Source: Lineus longissimus (Eukaryota > Nemertea > Pilidiophora > Heteronemertea > Lineidae). Taken from it: DNA of 64,000 nucleotides. This document shows, one piece after another, positions 52,595 to 64,000 of this stretch. Position 1 is the stretch's first letter, and the number at the start of each line of letters is the position of its first letter. The notes under the pieces are model-generated. The model did not search any database. It was given only the letters and a program-made list of their open reading frames with translations, and was not told where the DNA came from. Position numbers and translations under genes: made by a program. The stretch is taken from assembly GCF_910592395.1 (NCBI RefSeq), contig NC_088313.1:8188501-8252500 (forward strand), given 5' to 3'.

Positions 52595-53628
52595 TTAGCC
52601 GAAAGTTACCCGATATGCAACCAAGTCCCAAGGGAGACCATAAGTGTCTTTCACAAATCCAGCTTTTGTTGGGTACCACAGTGACCCAACCTCACTTTTC
52701 CCACCAACCTGCAGTGTTGCTAAAATCCTATTCCGAATTAGAGGCCACCACACCGGGGTTGGCGACAGAGCTGGCAGGACCATAGTGATTACCGGCACCT
52801 GTTGATCAAGCAGGAATTTCACCAGTGGCAGGATCATGCAGAGTGGATGGAAAACATAAGGATTTTCATTCCCACCCACTTGCTGGCTGAACACATTAAC
52901 CCCTGCCGACAACGGCGATGGCCCTGGCGTAAAATGCGGCAATATTGCCCCTTTAACATCCACCATGGCATTCCGATCTAGGGCCATGCAGTCCACTGAA
53001 TGAGGGCCAAACACACCTTCCAACAACAACCACTTATTCCTGTCCAGCATAGCATCCTGGCGAGACAACTTTCGAGACGGAGCATCGGCCGGATTATCTG
53101 CAGAGGCCACATACTGCAAGTGGAGATCGACATTCAAGCGCTGAGTAAGCTGAAAGATGTCCTTCAACATGACATTGAGGTCATGGTCCCTTGCCCCTTG
53201 ATTCATCCAGGACAAGATCTAGACAACAGCCATGTTGTCAATTAACACATCAACCCTGTGATTTCTGATCTCAGAGGAAACGGACAACAGAGCCTTGTGT
53301 AAGGCATCAGCCTCTTTGATGTGGATAGGCCGTTGATCATTATTAGCCCAGAAATCATGAAAGGCCTGCCCCTCTGCCTTACCACTCAAAAGCACAGCCC
53401 AAAGGCAAAGCCTGACGCATCTGTGGCCATACGGTACGTCAAGTGCCTCTCAGATCGCCAAGGCACATGGTCCCGCCAGCTGTCGACAAAGCCCCAGTGC
53501 TCTATCTCCTCCCTCAAGGCACCGGAAATGTGCACCGGTCTGCTGTTCTTTGTCGCCTGGAAATTGCCACGTTCACCTCCCTCGTGTACAACCTCGCTGC
53601 AGGTACCACCAGCATCATTGAGATGCAC
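52595..53628 (-). pseudogene. DIRS-like RNase H region
   Basis: Frames encode YRMATDASGFAFG (first catalytic Asp), LIDNMAVV, and NQGARDHDLNVMLKDIFQLT...YVASADNPADAPSR, the RNase H/tether pattern of DIRS elements, followed by GPHSVDCMALDRN and SAGVNVFSQ. There are a frameshift near 53,300-53,380 and an in-frame stop near 53,218. Confidence 0.7.
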
Positions 53629-54566
53629 TTCCCAGTAAATCTTTGTAGTGTCCTGAGAAGCACGGAATCTTCTGACAGTATGCTCTCCCTTAGAACCCGA
53701 GAACTGTCTTGTTTATCAGGAGGAAGGATAAAAGCGGTCCTCTCTGAATCAACATAAAAACCCAATGGTTTCAGGAAGGTAGTGGGATCAAAGACACTCT
53801 TCATCAGTGAAAATGTATAGCCAAGAACCGTCAGTATTTCAGCAGCAATATACACCCATGTAGACGGCTTGAAATCAGAATAACCCACAGGACATACAAA
53901 GAATCTGTCGTCGATGTATAGGAGAGCTGGCAGGCCAAACAAACGAAAGTACGAGGTGACACCCATCCCGATCGTTTGGTAAATAAATAGCGAGGCCTTC
54001 CAATCAAAGACCAACGTGGTGTATGTCATTACGTAGCCGCCAAATTCTACCCCAAAATAGGTCTGAGACTCGATGGACAGACTGACATGGTCATACCCCG
54101 ATTTGTCGTCAAAGGAAAACATAAGAGAGCCCTTCCCAACAATTCTCGGGACGTCCTTCAAAGTCTCCAAGGAGAAGGGAGAATCCTTTATCCATAAGTT
54201 AATAAATCTCTCATCATGACACAGACGCGGTTTACTGGGCTCAACAACCAATGGCATGACAACCTTCGGCAACTCACATTCCCCAATCTTACCTCACAAA
54301 CGTAAGGAGCCATTTCGTAGCCTCTCTTCTAATGTGGCTGCAATAAACGACATAAATTCCTGACAGCGAGCATGTTTGGGAAAAATCATACGCGGTGGCT
54401 CAGCCGAGTCCCAGCAGGTGCCACCGAAGTTACCTTTGAATGGCCGAAAGAAATCTTTCACCTCAACGCCGTTGAGTAACCAGGCCCTGACCATGTCACC
54501 ATGTTCATAACCATTCAACACCCTGTCCCATTCACCCATTATGGTGATGCAACTCCCCAGAAACAA
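53514..54566 (-). pseudogene. DIRS-like reverse transcriptase
   Basis: The frame has KPRLCHDERFINLWIKDSPF, FSFDDKSGYDHVSLS, VFDWKASLFIYQTIGM and the catalytic box LLYIDDRFF. A TGA at 54,294 interrupts the same frame at a position where Trp would be one base away. Synthesises element cDNA in live copies. Confidence 0.8.
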
Positions 54567-55124
54567 ATGCCTTGGGATCTCTCACTGGTAAGTCCTCTGG
54601 TAAAAAAGGGAGTACGAGGGTCATCCCGTACGGTCTGCGCTGATGGATGACAGGCCCAGTGTCGGAGGGACCCTCCTCTGATAGTCGTCCAAGAAGGGTG
54701 TGGCGTCCTTGCTGCTGCCGCTTGAACCGTGGAAAATTTCACCCCTTTTTCCCACATCGGTATCTTTGGCCTGAATTGTTTTGTGGCAGGCACCTCCAAC
54801 ACCTGAAACGAGGGCCACAACAATGAGTCCACACCCTAGAATAGACCATCAGGGAAAGGCCCATCCAACCTCAGCCCAATGGAAAATCCAAGTAAGGAGT
54901 CGTGCTCCCGGGCTGAAACCAGATGAGAAATCCCAAAATCATTGACAGTAGTATAATACGGATGCACCTCCTCTGCTGCACAATTATGTATGTACATAAT
55001 GTATGTACTAAAATCAGCCTGCCAGCTCCCCTAGGAAATTAACCAGGTATAAATCGAAACAGGACTGACGAAAGGAGGAGGACGAGCAGCCGATGCCGTT
55101 AACAATACTTTAAGTCATCCTAGA

Positions 55125-56278
55125 CTTGCGGGTTCATTTTTTCACAATCCTTAAAAAGATGGCCAGTTATGCCACAGAAGTGGCAAGGGCCCTGTTGTTG
55201 CCAGGGCCTCTGCATCCCTCCCTGACAACAGCCTCGTGGAAAAGCAGGTTGATACCCCATGCCATATGAGAAAGGGTACTATAATGGGCTCATTGGCGGT
55301 GGATAGACATTCTGGAGGGACGAGGCTGTGGAAGGTGCGGTGGTCTCTCCCGTCCCTTTCTTCTTCTCCACCTTCTTCTCCAAAACTTTGCTCTTGATGC
55401 ATTTTGACATAGCCTTCAACACACGGTCCCTGGCCGCACCACCTAAAGCCACGAGGCAAAAGGTCCCCAAATCAATCTTGGCCTTCGAGCGTTCTGCTTG
55501 CTTGTAAAGCTCCAGGTACCGATCTGCATCCTTGTGTCCAGCAGCAAGAGCTGTCGAGGACAACTCATCTAATGCCGCCAACAGGAGCCCTTCGTTTGCG
55601 CTGGGCTGAATGCGGCAGGCATCTCACCTTCTTTAGGCAGGCAGATGTGGCCTCCTCTTTCCTCTTCTTCGCCTCCTTTTCAAAGTTTCCAAAGGCTGAG
55701 TCAGCTCTGGTCCAGCAGTGGATTTTTCCTCAGCCTCGGCTCTAGGACGCTTTGCAGCAGGTGTACCCACCTCAGTCGCATTTTCAGCCTGCAAGAGACA
55801 ACACCAGTAAACACAAAGAATACTCTCCCGTTTTTATATGACCGCCATGGCCAGTCATAATTTACTTTACACCATAAGCACAGTACATCCCCAGGTTATG
55901 CATTGAACTACCGAAAGTCCACCATCAGTCTAGTAACCAGCTTACCTGGGGGATAAGCAAAGGGGGTTGCAGGACCTGACCCTTGGGATGACCAACTTCA
56001 TTAGCTACCAGGATGGCCATATGGAGAACGAGGTGAAGGTTTTGTAGGTTGGCCTCCCGGCCAGACAATTGGAGAACGGTACCAGCCTCCTCCCCCGTCA
56101 ACGTCAGGAATGAATTTCTCGATTCCTCCTCGTTACACTCTTCGGTTGCCTTCCCCGCCATCATCCTAGCTAGGGGGTTGGGAAGCGCCCCTCGGTGAGC
56201 CGCCAGCCTCTTCATGATTGGAAGCAGATTCTCTCCCACCAGGGAGTGGCGCTTTCTAGCACTGTCGCCATCATTCAC
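55125..56278 (-). pseudogene. DIRS-like gag region
   Basis: The first exon-like part (56,278-55,925) is Ala/Glu-rich. A second part (55,581-55,125) ends with a zinc knuckle CHFCGITGHLFKDC. A TAG at 55,279 interrupts the second part in frame. The zinc knuckle binds element RNA in related Gag proteins. Confidence 0.6.
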
Positions 56279-56280
56279 CA

Positions 56281-57259
56281 GTTGTCAAACCTTGAGCTTG
56301 AAAGAAAAAGAACATAACCCATGATAACCAGGGAGTCTACCATGTCTCGTCTCCTACAATCACACACCTAGGCCTACATGCATGCATGCGTACACTACTA
56401 CTACACTACCCCCGTGTAGACTAGGTCTAGGCCTACATTCGGCTATAATACAAAACGTTAACGATTCATATTAAATTAATATACTCATAGTCACATGGAT
56501 GCATCATGTGCATGCCTCCCACAATCAACGCCAACCTCTGACCTGCCCTGCCATCGAGCAGAAAATATTAACATCATGGTATAGCAGCCTACAGAGAAGG
56601 ACGGGCCAATTCCAATACCATCCAAACCTGTACACATCAACATGTTCATCGGGCGTTGCGCTGCATGCATGCCCGCATGCCACACAGCCGCCATCATGTC
56701 CCCACCTTCAGCCGCTCAGGCTCAGCCTCATGCTGACTAAACTGTCCACCTCATGGACCAAAACACTCCCTCAGAGCGTACAAACTCTCGGCTACCTCAC
56801 AGCCGTGCCACCTCATTGCAAAACACGCCTCATGCATTCGAAAATCGGAAAATTTCATCAATTTACCTGTCTGCCGAGGAGAAACGTGCCGACAGCGACC
56901 ACCATGCAAAGAAAAGAGAGTTCGTCACACAACCACCAGACGTCAATGGGATGTACAATGTACAATACTCTATTAACAAGCGAAATACGATATACCCAAA
57001 ATGAGGCGGTACCTTGCAGTTCACACATCAAAAGCCCATAGCAGAATTACAATTTTATATACAATCCTAAACTTCAACGTCCAAACAAAAACTCTATAGT
57101 ATCCATGCATCTCCCTACACCTGTCCCCTCTCATAAACAGGAATAGACTATTAATTAATTAAATGCCTTTGTCTATGCAACAAAGTCAAATTGAACCTCC
57201 TCTCTTGCCCAATCTACCGAATACTTTCGAACAATCATGCGTGACATCTTCGCGTCCGA
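56281..57259. other. Intergenic, no supported gene
   Basis: Only short uninformative frames. CATG-rich stretch (GCATGCATGCGTAC) at 56,376-56,392. It may hold the missing end of the DIRS-like element or the gypsy-2 LTR, but I could not delimit one. Confidence 0.4.
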
Positions 57260-57272
57260 AATGTTGATCTCT

Positions 57273-57700
57273 CTATGATCTCCTCAGACAAAGCGGCAGC
57301 TTCCTAAGACAAGTTGCATCAAATGAGTTGGAGGACTCACTGCTCGAAGAAGACTCTCCCTGTTTCGTTGCATACCTCGATGCGGATGGTAGCGTCGTCC
57401 TCTGTGTGGCAACAGGTGAACTTGACATAAGACGTCTTCGTTTCTCTTGGTTACTAGTATGTCTCATCGAATCCTCGCTCTGAGAATGTGAGCGACGCTC
57501 CGAAATTCTAACCCTAGGAGTCCGTAGCACCGGTGAACTGACGCGTCCGACCTCGCTCCTCACAGTGCCGGAAGCGTGCTTTCTACCAACGTGTCTATCC
57601 AAGTTTGATCTTTTCTTCGTCTCGAAGAGCATTTACTACATCTAAACGGCGACACTTCTCTACTCCGAATTCTCCTGATGTCTGTCGGCGGCGCCATTTC
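57273..57700 (-). pseudogene. Gypsy-2 C2H2 zinc-finger gene
   Basis: The first frame from ATG ~57,699 encodes VSPFRCSKC. A frameshift near 57,633-57,645 leads into LFETKKRSNLDRHVGRKH, so the C2H2 spacing is that of the gypsy-1 gene. The tail is Ser/Arg-rich (SVSSPVLRTPRVRISERRSH-like). One indel breaks it. Confidence 0.65.
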
Positions 57701-57854
57701 TTAAAATAAAACAAAATAAGAAGGTGTTAGAAATGTGACATCTTTGCCCTATTTCTAGGGACTTCTAGTCGTTATAACCTATTTACAAATACAGTAGCAC
57801 TACTAGCTACCCTGGCTACCGTAACCGACATACTGTACAAGAAGGGCCTACTTC

Positions 57855-58788
57855 TTACAGGTCTAGGCGAGACACACTCTTCCGAGACCTAGTACCCCTC
57901 CTTGATGGTGCCTCACTCCGTTTTTCTTGGACTGGGATATTCTCTCCCTTCCCAGCAATCTCCTTAACTGTCACATTCCATTTCATAGACTCAGGAGCGG
58001 GTCCCTTAAACCGCTTCATCCGGTTAAAATGGACAACCTTGGGCTTTGTTCTAGGGCCCTGCTGGATTCGGTACACCAAGTCTGAAATTTTCTTTGTCAC
58101 TTTGAAAGGACCCCTCCACGGCCTCTGCAGCTTCTTGCTCTTCCCCCGAACGTTAGGCTTATCATGAAACCAGACAGTATCCCCTTCCTCAAACGGTACA
58201 AATGACGCCTTCCTGTCATAGTACTCCTTTTGCCTGTTACTGGCAATCGCTAGCTTGTCCCTCGCAATACTGTGTATCTTGTCCATCTTTTCCAGGAGCC
58301 AGTCCAAATACTCGAACGGATGACACTCTGGGGCCCCTGGATGATTTGTCCCGAAGATGATGTCTGCTGGTAACGTCATTTCACGACCAAACATGAGCTG
58401 TGCGGGAGAAAAACCAGTAGTGTCGTGTACAGATGAATTGTAGGCCATAATGAGGAGACTTAGGTGAACATCCCAATCAAATTGGTTTTCACTGCAGTAT
58501 AGAGACAACAAGTCCCCAAGGGTTCTCATGAACCTTTCTGCCATCCCGTCCAACTCCGGATGTCTCGGTGTAGTCCTTGTTTTGGTACACCCAAGACGCT
58601 CACACACACCTTTCCATATGTGAGACTCAAAGTTTGTTCCTTGGTCGGAGTGAGCCAGATCAGGAACACCAAAGGTTGCAATAAAATGGTCCACCAAGCG
58701 ATCTGTGATGGTAGTGGCCTCTTGGTTAGGCACAGCATAGGCCTGAATCCATTTGGTAAAATAGTCTCCAACAATAGTCCAGTCAATA
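57855..58788 (-). pseudogene. Gypsy-2 integrase, 5' truncated
   Basis: Contains HSDQGTNFES, PELDGMAERFMRTL and a GPF-type module (RPWRGPFKVTKKISDLVYR), ending SRKSVSRLDL. The first catalytic Asp and HHCC domain are lost at the 58,788 break. Confidence 0.85.
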
Positions 58789-59440
58789 TACCGTAGGACC
58801 CACCACTAATTGCAACAGAAACCAAACCACCCATATTTGATAGGTATGGGTGTACTTTATAACATACTAAAAGTCCCATAAATTCCTTGGAGTGAAACAT
58901 GGTGAATTTTGTTGAGGAAAGTTGGTCAGTTTTAACTCATTTTCCATAAGTGTAGAATATTGAAAAAGGCATAACATGGCACATTTTTGAAACAAATGAC
59001 AGAAGAAACACATTTTTTCAGGGTGAATTGTGGTAATCTTTCATTTCGAAGTATTTACATCGGTGTTGAATTATTCCTTATGACATATTCATGGGTACCC
59101 CTACCCCACACCTGTTGCGTCAGAACTCAAAGATACTAATTCACCTCACAACCACACATCATTTCCAAGCAATCTTGGTTTCGCTACCCATGTTTTCTGG
59201 TACTGTCTTGTACATGGATGTATTTACAGGGCAGACACTTCATTAGGTCTTATATAGGGGTACCTCTACCCCAAACATATTGCGTAACAACTCAGAATAA
59301 CAGATGTTCATAAATTCTCAGCTATTCAATGCGCTCAAAGAATCTTTACAAATTTTTCTTGGGTAAAACTTTCATTTCGACGCACCTAAAGTTACTTCAA
59401 GCATTTTCTTTTACTCGAATTCAGGGTGTACCCCCCCCCC
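58789..59440. repeat. Diverged ~160-bp direct repeats and a poly-C run
   Basis: GGGTACCCCTACCCCACACC...TTGCGTCAGAACTCA (59,093-59,130) recurs as GGGTACCTCTACCCCAAACA...TTGCGTAACAACTCA (59,255-59,292), 162 bp apart, with weaker similarity on both sides. A run of 16 C residues begins at 59,430. Origin unknown, satellite-like. Confidence 0.6.
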
Positions 59441-59559
59441 CCCCCACCACGGTGAGTTCAGGCTTTACCGAAAGTACACTCCAGAATATGGTCCACAGTT
59501 GCAAGAACTTGTGAAATCACATTGTTTCATTGCCACTGTCTTCCTTATCGTCCAAGACA

Positions 59560-59831
59560 TTATTTTACATGTTTTGACAAATTCCTCTACATCCGGAACA
59601 TGCAGTGGTACATTCCTGTGGCGGCATACTTCGGCGACAGCCACAGCGTAGCGTCCCACAACCTGTCTTGCAGGTACATCGCACAAGCAGGAGGAGTGAT
59701 TGGGTCAAGGTCCAAAATTACTGGTTTTAGTCTCCCTTCCGATTTCTTCCAGCCCCAATCTACAGCATCAAGCGTATTACCCTGCCACTCTTGAACCTGA
59801 TGTAAGACTCTGAGGCTGTGGTATTTCGTTG
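59560..59831 (-). pseudogene. Cys-rich exon (CRC-like), frameshifted
   Basis: Acceptor CATCTGCAG precedes frame QVQEWQGNTLDAVDWGWKKS. Then a shift near 59,700 leads to CTCKTGCGTLRCGCRRSM...CTTACSGC. Such WGW plus CxCxxxC tails recur in invertebrate transposon-linked proteins as I recall them. The parent gene is unknown. Confidence 0.45.
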
Positions 59832-60602
59832 CTGCAGATGTTGAAAACAGATTCAATGTCAATATTACTAAATGTAAGCAAAGCTCGCTTCAGTCCTTAT
59901 CCTTAAAATACTAGTATTGCAGGCAAGCAGAAAAGTGCTCGCCTCAAAGGGGCTGTTCATTTTAAAATCAAGGGTGCAATTTGTGGTCCCTGAGAAAATG
60001 GAAAGAGCTATGAGTTTGCCATTTGCAGGGGTCATTCTAGGCATGAAATGATTAAAAATGGTGCGAAAATGAATTTGATTCAAAATAATTTGTTAAAACA
60101 ATAGTCAAAATTGCGACTGTAATCGCGGCGCGGTTTTCGTTGGAAGGCGCACATTTTTTTGCGCGCCTCATTTTCATTTTAGGCGCGTTATGGCGCGGGC
60201 GCGCAAGGCCTGTCGCTTTGATTACAAACTGTTTTCTCTCTCAGCTGCTCGACTTTTTTGGTACTGGCTTGCAGTAGGCCTTCACACTAAAATAAGTAAA
60301 TCCAAACTGTATTTTCACAAGCCTCAATGACAAATGACTGAAGCAGACTATTTTTAGCAATTCAGCTTCTTGCTTAAGATTTGTGATAACCACACTGTCC
60401 ACAGAGTACTGGCGGGCCTACCTTAAAAATCCTACCAAAATCAGCATGACATGTATGAATATGATGCAAAACAATAGTTGATGTTTTCTCTCCTGTTACT
60501 GTATCATCGTGTCACTGACAAAGTTGCAGCCATGATGATTTAGGCCTGCATGCTGCATTGTATTGGCAGTGCTGTGGTGAGTACATCAACAGTTCAACTT
60601 AC
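59832..60602. other. Intron or intergenic, no supported gene
   Basis: Nothing coding. A GC-rich block with GGCGCG palindromic pieces occurs at 60,125-60,205. Confidence 0.5.
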
Positions 60603-62234
60603 CCCATAAAAGCGGAACAAAGTGCCGTCCTCTTCAAGAAAGTGGCTAATCAGTAAGAAGATGACACCTTGCTCATTTGGACTGGTAGTTTGAGTTCTTG
60701 CAACTTCTGCCTTGAGGAGGCCTAGCCAGCTTTTCAGGGTCTCACTTTTCTTCTACACTGACGTGATAAAGTCGGCAATGGGGGTGGCTTTGTTTCGTCC
60801 GACTATGGCCTCTTCAAGGGCGGAATCGACGTTTATGTTAGTCAGTGTTTCGAAGTGATCAACAAGGCATTCAATCTCGAACAAGTATGGCCAGTCTCGT
60901 TGTAGCTCCATAACATCAGGGTTATCGGTAATTTGCTTTCTTTGGAGACAGAAAGTTGCCTTCATCAGCGCCAACACATTATCCATACGAGAGTCCGCCT
61001 TCCCATGTAACGTCTTCAGTGTGCTCTGTTTTTCTTCGAGAGATTCAAGGGTCTCGCCATCAGGGTAACTTTTTGGTTTCCATCTATCAGCAACACAACC
61101 GTATTCATCAGTCATTGAAGTACTGGTACTGAAATACATGATGTAGAAATACCGGGGTAAATATGTGTCAGTTGATGTACGGGATTTATCTACCATCAAT
61201 CAATCAGTCACATCAGGAATAGATAAGCGAGCTGATTCCTGGTCACATGCATGATAGTACTACATGGAAAAAAAGCCCTACTTTTGATCTTTAAAGTCAT
61301 AGCAATCAATGAGATTTCGGGGGCTTGTGCCATGCATTCTCCGCCACCCCAAACAGTGGACAAGTGTCTTTGACTCCCCTCCCCAGTCCAACATGACCAA
61401 GATGCAACAGGATGCCCCTCCTAATGACGGAAGGCCTTTTCAGTTTCCCAAAGCTGACTGGATGTGACACCAAATCCTCATTAGATGCTAAAGATTTTGG
61501 TATCCAAGTCATCATGTGAGACGTTGACATCCCTCCCAATTGGAAGACCTTGAGTTGAGCCGTAGATAGGCACCCCACATGAACTCTTTACTATGTATGT
61601 ATCATGTATCAGTATTTGTGTAAGGAGAAACAATTTTTTCTAGTTTCTCTTGGCTTCATTTTTATTTTGCTGCGGCCTCTTAGGTCAGTGCCCCTAAGTT
61701 TAACTCAATTCTGAATATAGGTTGATAATTACCTTGCTTCTTCTGGACCACCCGAGTCTGATGATGCGTTCCACTTCCTTTTTTGGTTAGCCTCGGTTTT
61801 CAGGCGCGCCTGTTCATTGCCAATTCTATACTCAAGCTTTGTAAAGAGATATTGCCAACCGTCCCCCAACTGGCGCCCACTGATCGTCTTGTCTTTGAAC
61901 GAGTCTGGGTATTCTCTCACCATTGTCTTGGCAGCTTGCCTTATACTGTCTCGACTAGTCTTCCCCTGATCAGCTAAATCATCACCGACAATTCGAACGA
62001 TTTCACGTAGTTCTGCCGGTTTGGGCCGTTTGCCCTGCTTGCATAGTTTCATGACCTTTCTCGGAAGTTTGTCCCAAGGAACACGTAATTTCGATCCTGC
62101 TGATGATGAGGGGCTACTGGCTATACTGCCAGCATCACTCTCTGACGTCTCTGGCACGATTACTGTGTCGTCTAAAGAAACACTGTCGCTCGCAATTGAA
62201 GAAACGGATGGACAGTCATCAAGGACTTGGAATG
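60603..62234 (-). pseudogene. Unknown gene, two exons with one stop
   Basis: Exon 62234-61733 (acceptor TTGCAG, donor GTAATT, phase 2 end) encodes an acidic Ser-rich part followed by VPWDKLPRKVMKLCKQGKRP and a helical domain. Exon 61128-60603 joins in phase as EEASTSTSMTDEYGCVADRW and contains ADRWKPKSYPDGETLESLEE. A TAG at 60,753 interrupts otherwise open sequence before donor GTAAGT. The layout resembles the gene at 218-2474 in exon size and strand, but clear homology was not demonstrated. Product unknown. Confidence 0.5.
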
Positions 62235-62299
62235 CTGCAATTGAAAAAATAATCCTTAGTAAAGAAGAACTCTTTCTAAATGTGGGTGACTAAGCATCT

Positions 62300-64000
62300 G
62301 ATAGCTAGCATCAACCATGTTTACAGCAGTCTTGGATAAAGGTAATGTCGCGGGAAAGGTGACCTCCTCGAATTGAGTCGAGTTTTCTTTAGTAGCTAGC
62401 ATATGTGAATCAATCAGCCAATCACAGTGCTCGCCGGTTTCACATATTTGTAAAAAGAGGCAGCGCCTCTATCCTAAGATTACGGAATTATTTAAAATAC
62501 GATAGGACCACGTTGACCCAGTTTAAATTGAAACGAGATAAATCTACTCCCCGACAATTCCCCCAGTTTTTGACCGTTACTTGCCCTCAAGTAACCAAAA
62601 GAAAGACCAGCATGATACCAAAAGAAAACCGAAAGAACCCTGGGTCCACGTAGTTTACAATTATATAAAACATGGCACCAAGTTAAGTGCAAAGGCCTAC
62701 TACCTAAACTTAAACTTTATGAGCAGGAGTTATTTACCAACAACAACAAGAACTTATTACAGTATAATCGACTCAGTTACTTTTCAGAAGTTGACAATAA
62801 ATGAAATACTTTTAAAGACAGAACAATTTTGTGTTTCTTAAAATGACTGGACTATACAATCTACATTGTAGCTGACCTACTTGGCACAGAGCCAACTTCC
62901 AGGAAGCCAACAATAACATTAAAATGGGCAGACTGCCAAAACCACTTGAGTGTACACAAATCTAGGTCAGGGTCAGAGAACAGATCCAAGAAGTTACTGC
63001 AGTGACTTTAACAGTGAAATTGAGCCAAAGTTTCCAAGGAAGAATGAGATCTATCTCTAAAGCAACTACCTGAACAATCAAATTAACACTTTAACAGCCA
63101 ATTGGCCTGAATACAACAAATATTTCTGTCATTTCCTTAAACTAACTTAAAAATAACACAATGAGATCACTGCCACAAAATTCCGAGTTGAAATGATACA
63201 ACTTTACATGGATTTTTTCAATGATTTGGTGGCGCGAAGAGTTTGGAACTGGACGATTGTAACAGCGACCTAACTAAGTTTTACAAAGTATTTTGATATA
63301 AAAAATCTGAACAACCCTAGCTTCAAAATAAAAGCTATTTGAGTAACAGCGAGAACCAAGAGTTGTTAAATTACCACCAAAATCTTAAAATTAGAGGTTT
63401 GTTACAATGAAAGCCGCAAGAACTCCAGTCTTAAAATAAATAATGCTACCGAATAGCACCAGACTTGGGATTTCTGCAACCTTACAGAATTTTAGAATAG
63501 TTGTTTCTTTAGTACAAAATGAATTCAATGATTGATTCTAAATACCAGAATATGATGACCATCTATTAATACCACTTGAAGTGCTTACAAACTCTTGCCT
63601 GATTAACCCCTTACGATCAGGATTCCTTATCAATCTTGATAACGAATTGCTTTACTCCAAACACTGTCCAATTGGTCCCAGTCTGCACGCCAAAATGGCA
63701 ATTTTGAACACTAACCAAATAATATTAAGCATGTCCAACATGCTTTAGTGGCACCCAAAGTCCACCATACTATGTCAGATTTTAGCGTGCTGCCACGCTG
63801 TAGCATGTCCACCATGCTTCTGGACTCCGCGCCCAGTATCTGACAGGGACCCAGCAAAGGCTCGCAAATCCCAATTATCATCCAGTCAGAATCGACCAAT
63901 CACCAGATTTTTACCAAACTGGACCATTGGGACAGAGTTTGTTTTCCTTTTTTTTTTTTTTTACACTGTTCTTACACGCACAACTATGGCGTACAGAGTA
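62300..64000. other. Intergenic, no supported gene
   Basis: AT-rich. No coding sequence. Three imperfect palindromes of AGCATG...CATGCT type are clustered at 63,727-63,820, and a poly-T run lies at 63,948-63,961. Confidence 0.5.

Larger units (their letters stand above)
51960..56280 (-). mobile_element. Decayed DIRS-like (tyrosine recombinase) retroelement
   Basis: On minus, the order is gag-like (56,278-55,125), RT (54,566-53,560), RNase H (53,628-52,595) and the N-terminal part of a tyrosine recombinase (52,340-51,990). RT and RNase H resemble DIRS elements, not gypsy. No LTRs were found. The catalytic half of the recombinase is missing and every gene carries stops or frameshifts. Confidence 0.7.
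57260..58788 (-). mobile_element. Truncated Ty3/gypsy copy (gypsy-2)
   Basis: Same gene order and product types as the 3' third of gypsy-1: integrase, then zinc-finger gene. The 5' side ends abruptly inside the integrase core at about 58,788. No paired LTR was found. Confidence 0.85.

Noticed and set aside
1-64000. CRISPR arrays, rRNA or tRNA genes
   Set aside because: No regularly spaced repeats with unique spacers. No cloverleaf or rRNA signature was recognised by eye. The repeats seen are explained by transposons or minisatellites.

Overview
This is a 64 kb piece of an animal nuclear genome. The window has GT-AG introns, moderately AT-rich DNA, and a dense stack of eukaryotic transposons: Polinton/Maverick, Ty3/gypsy, DIRS-like, PIF/Harbinger, THAP-type, piggyBac-like and Helentron-like. 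This mix is typical of marine invertebrates (lancelet, hemichordate, echinoderm, cnidarian or mollusc grade). I cannot name the species. I see no tRNA, rRNA or CRISPR.

Layout. 0.2-2.5 kb: a three-exon minus-strand gene of unknown function. 3.46-6.08 kb: a Helentron-like non-autonomous repeat with a nested foldback MITE. 6.4-10.1 kb: a decayed minus-strand gene with an N-terminal chromo-barrel/Tudor-knot-like segment. 10.1-12.2 kb: exons of a minus-strand SAM-like/coiled-coil/protein-kinase gene. 12,371-46,699: a Polinton inserted in that gene's first intron. It is flanked by 6-bp AAAGTA target duplications and has ~130-bp terminal inverted repeats. The gene's first exon lies beyond it, at 46,944-47,049.

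The Polinton carries protein-primed DNA polymerase B, a retroviral-type integrase, a packaging ATPase, major and minor capsid genes, coiled-coil and membrane proteins, and a zinc/HNH nuclease-like gene. It was later hit by five other elements: a Ty3/gypsy retrotransposon (13,616-21,484, LTRs 1 mismatch in 206 bp), a THAP transposon that also carries an intact P2X7-ballast-like gene (~22.1-28.56 kb), two Helentron-like repeats (30.2-32.9 and 37.0-38.1 kb) and a piggyBac-like MITE (36,088-36,757). Integrase, ATPase, minor capsid and several small genes remain open. Polymerase, major capsid and others carry stops or frameshifts, so this copy is probably immobile.

Right flank. 47,270-50,922: a PIF/Harbinger element with a Myb/SANT-like gene and a DDE transposase gene. 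About 52-56.3 kb: a decayed DIRS-like retroelement (gag zinc knuckle, reverse transcriptase, RNase H, truncated tyrosine recombinase). 57.3-58.8 kb: a second, truncated gypsy copy that retains the integrase and the extra zinc-finger gene. 58.8-59.4 kb: a diverged tandem repeat. 59.5-62.3 kb: a Cys-rich exon and another unknown multi-exon gene. The last 1.7 kb has no gene I can support.

The points most worth following are the ballast-domain gene inside a THAP transposon, the poxvirus-late-like TAAATG context at most Polinton start codons, the internally mirrored Polinton ends, a recurring GGACAAAGTCC cassette in several Polinton genes, and the C2H2 gene downstream of the gypsy integrase.
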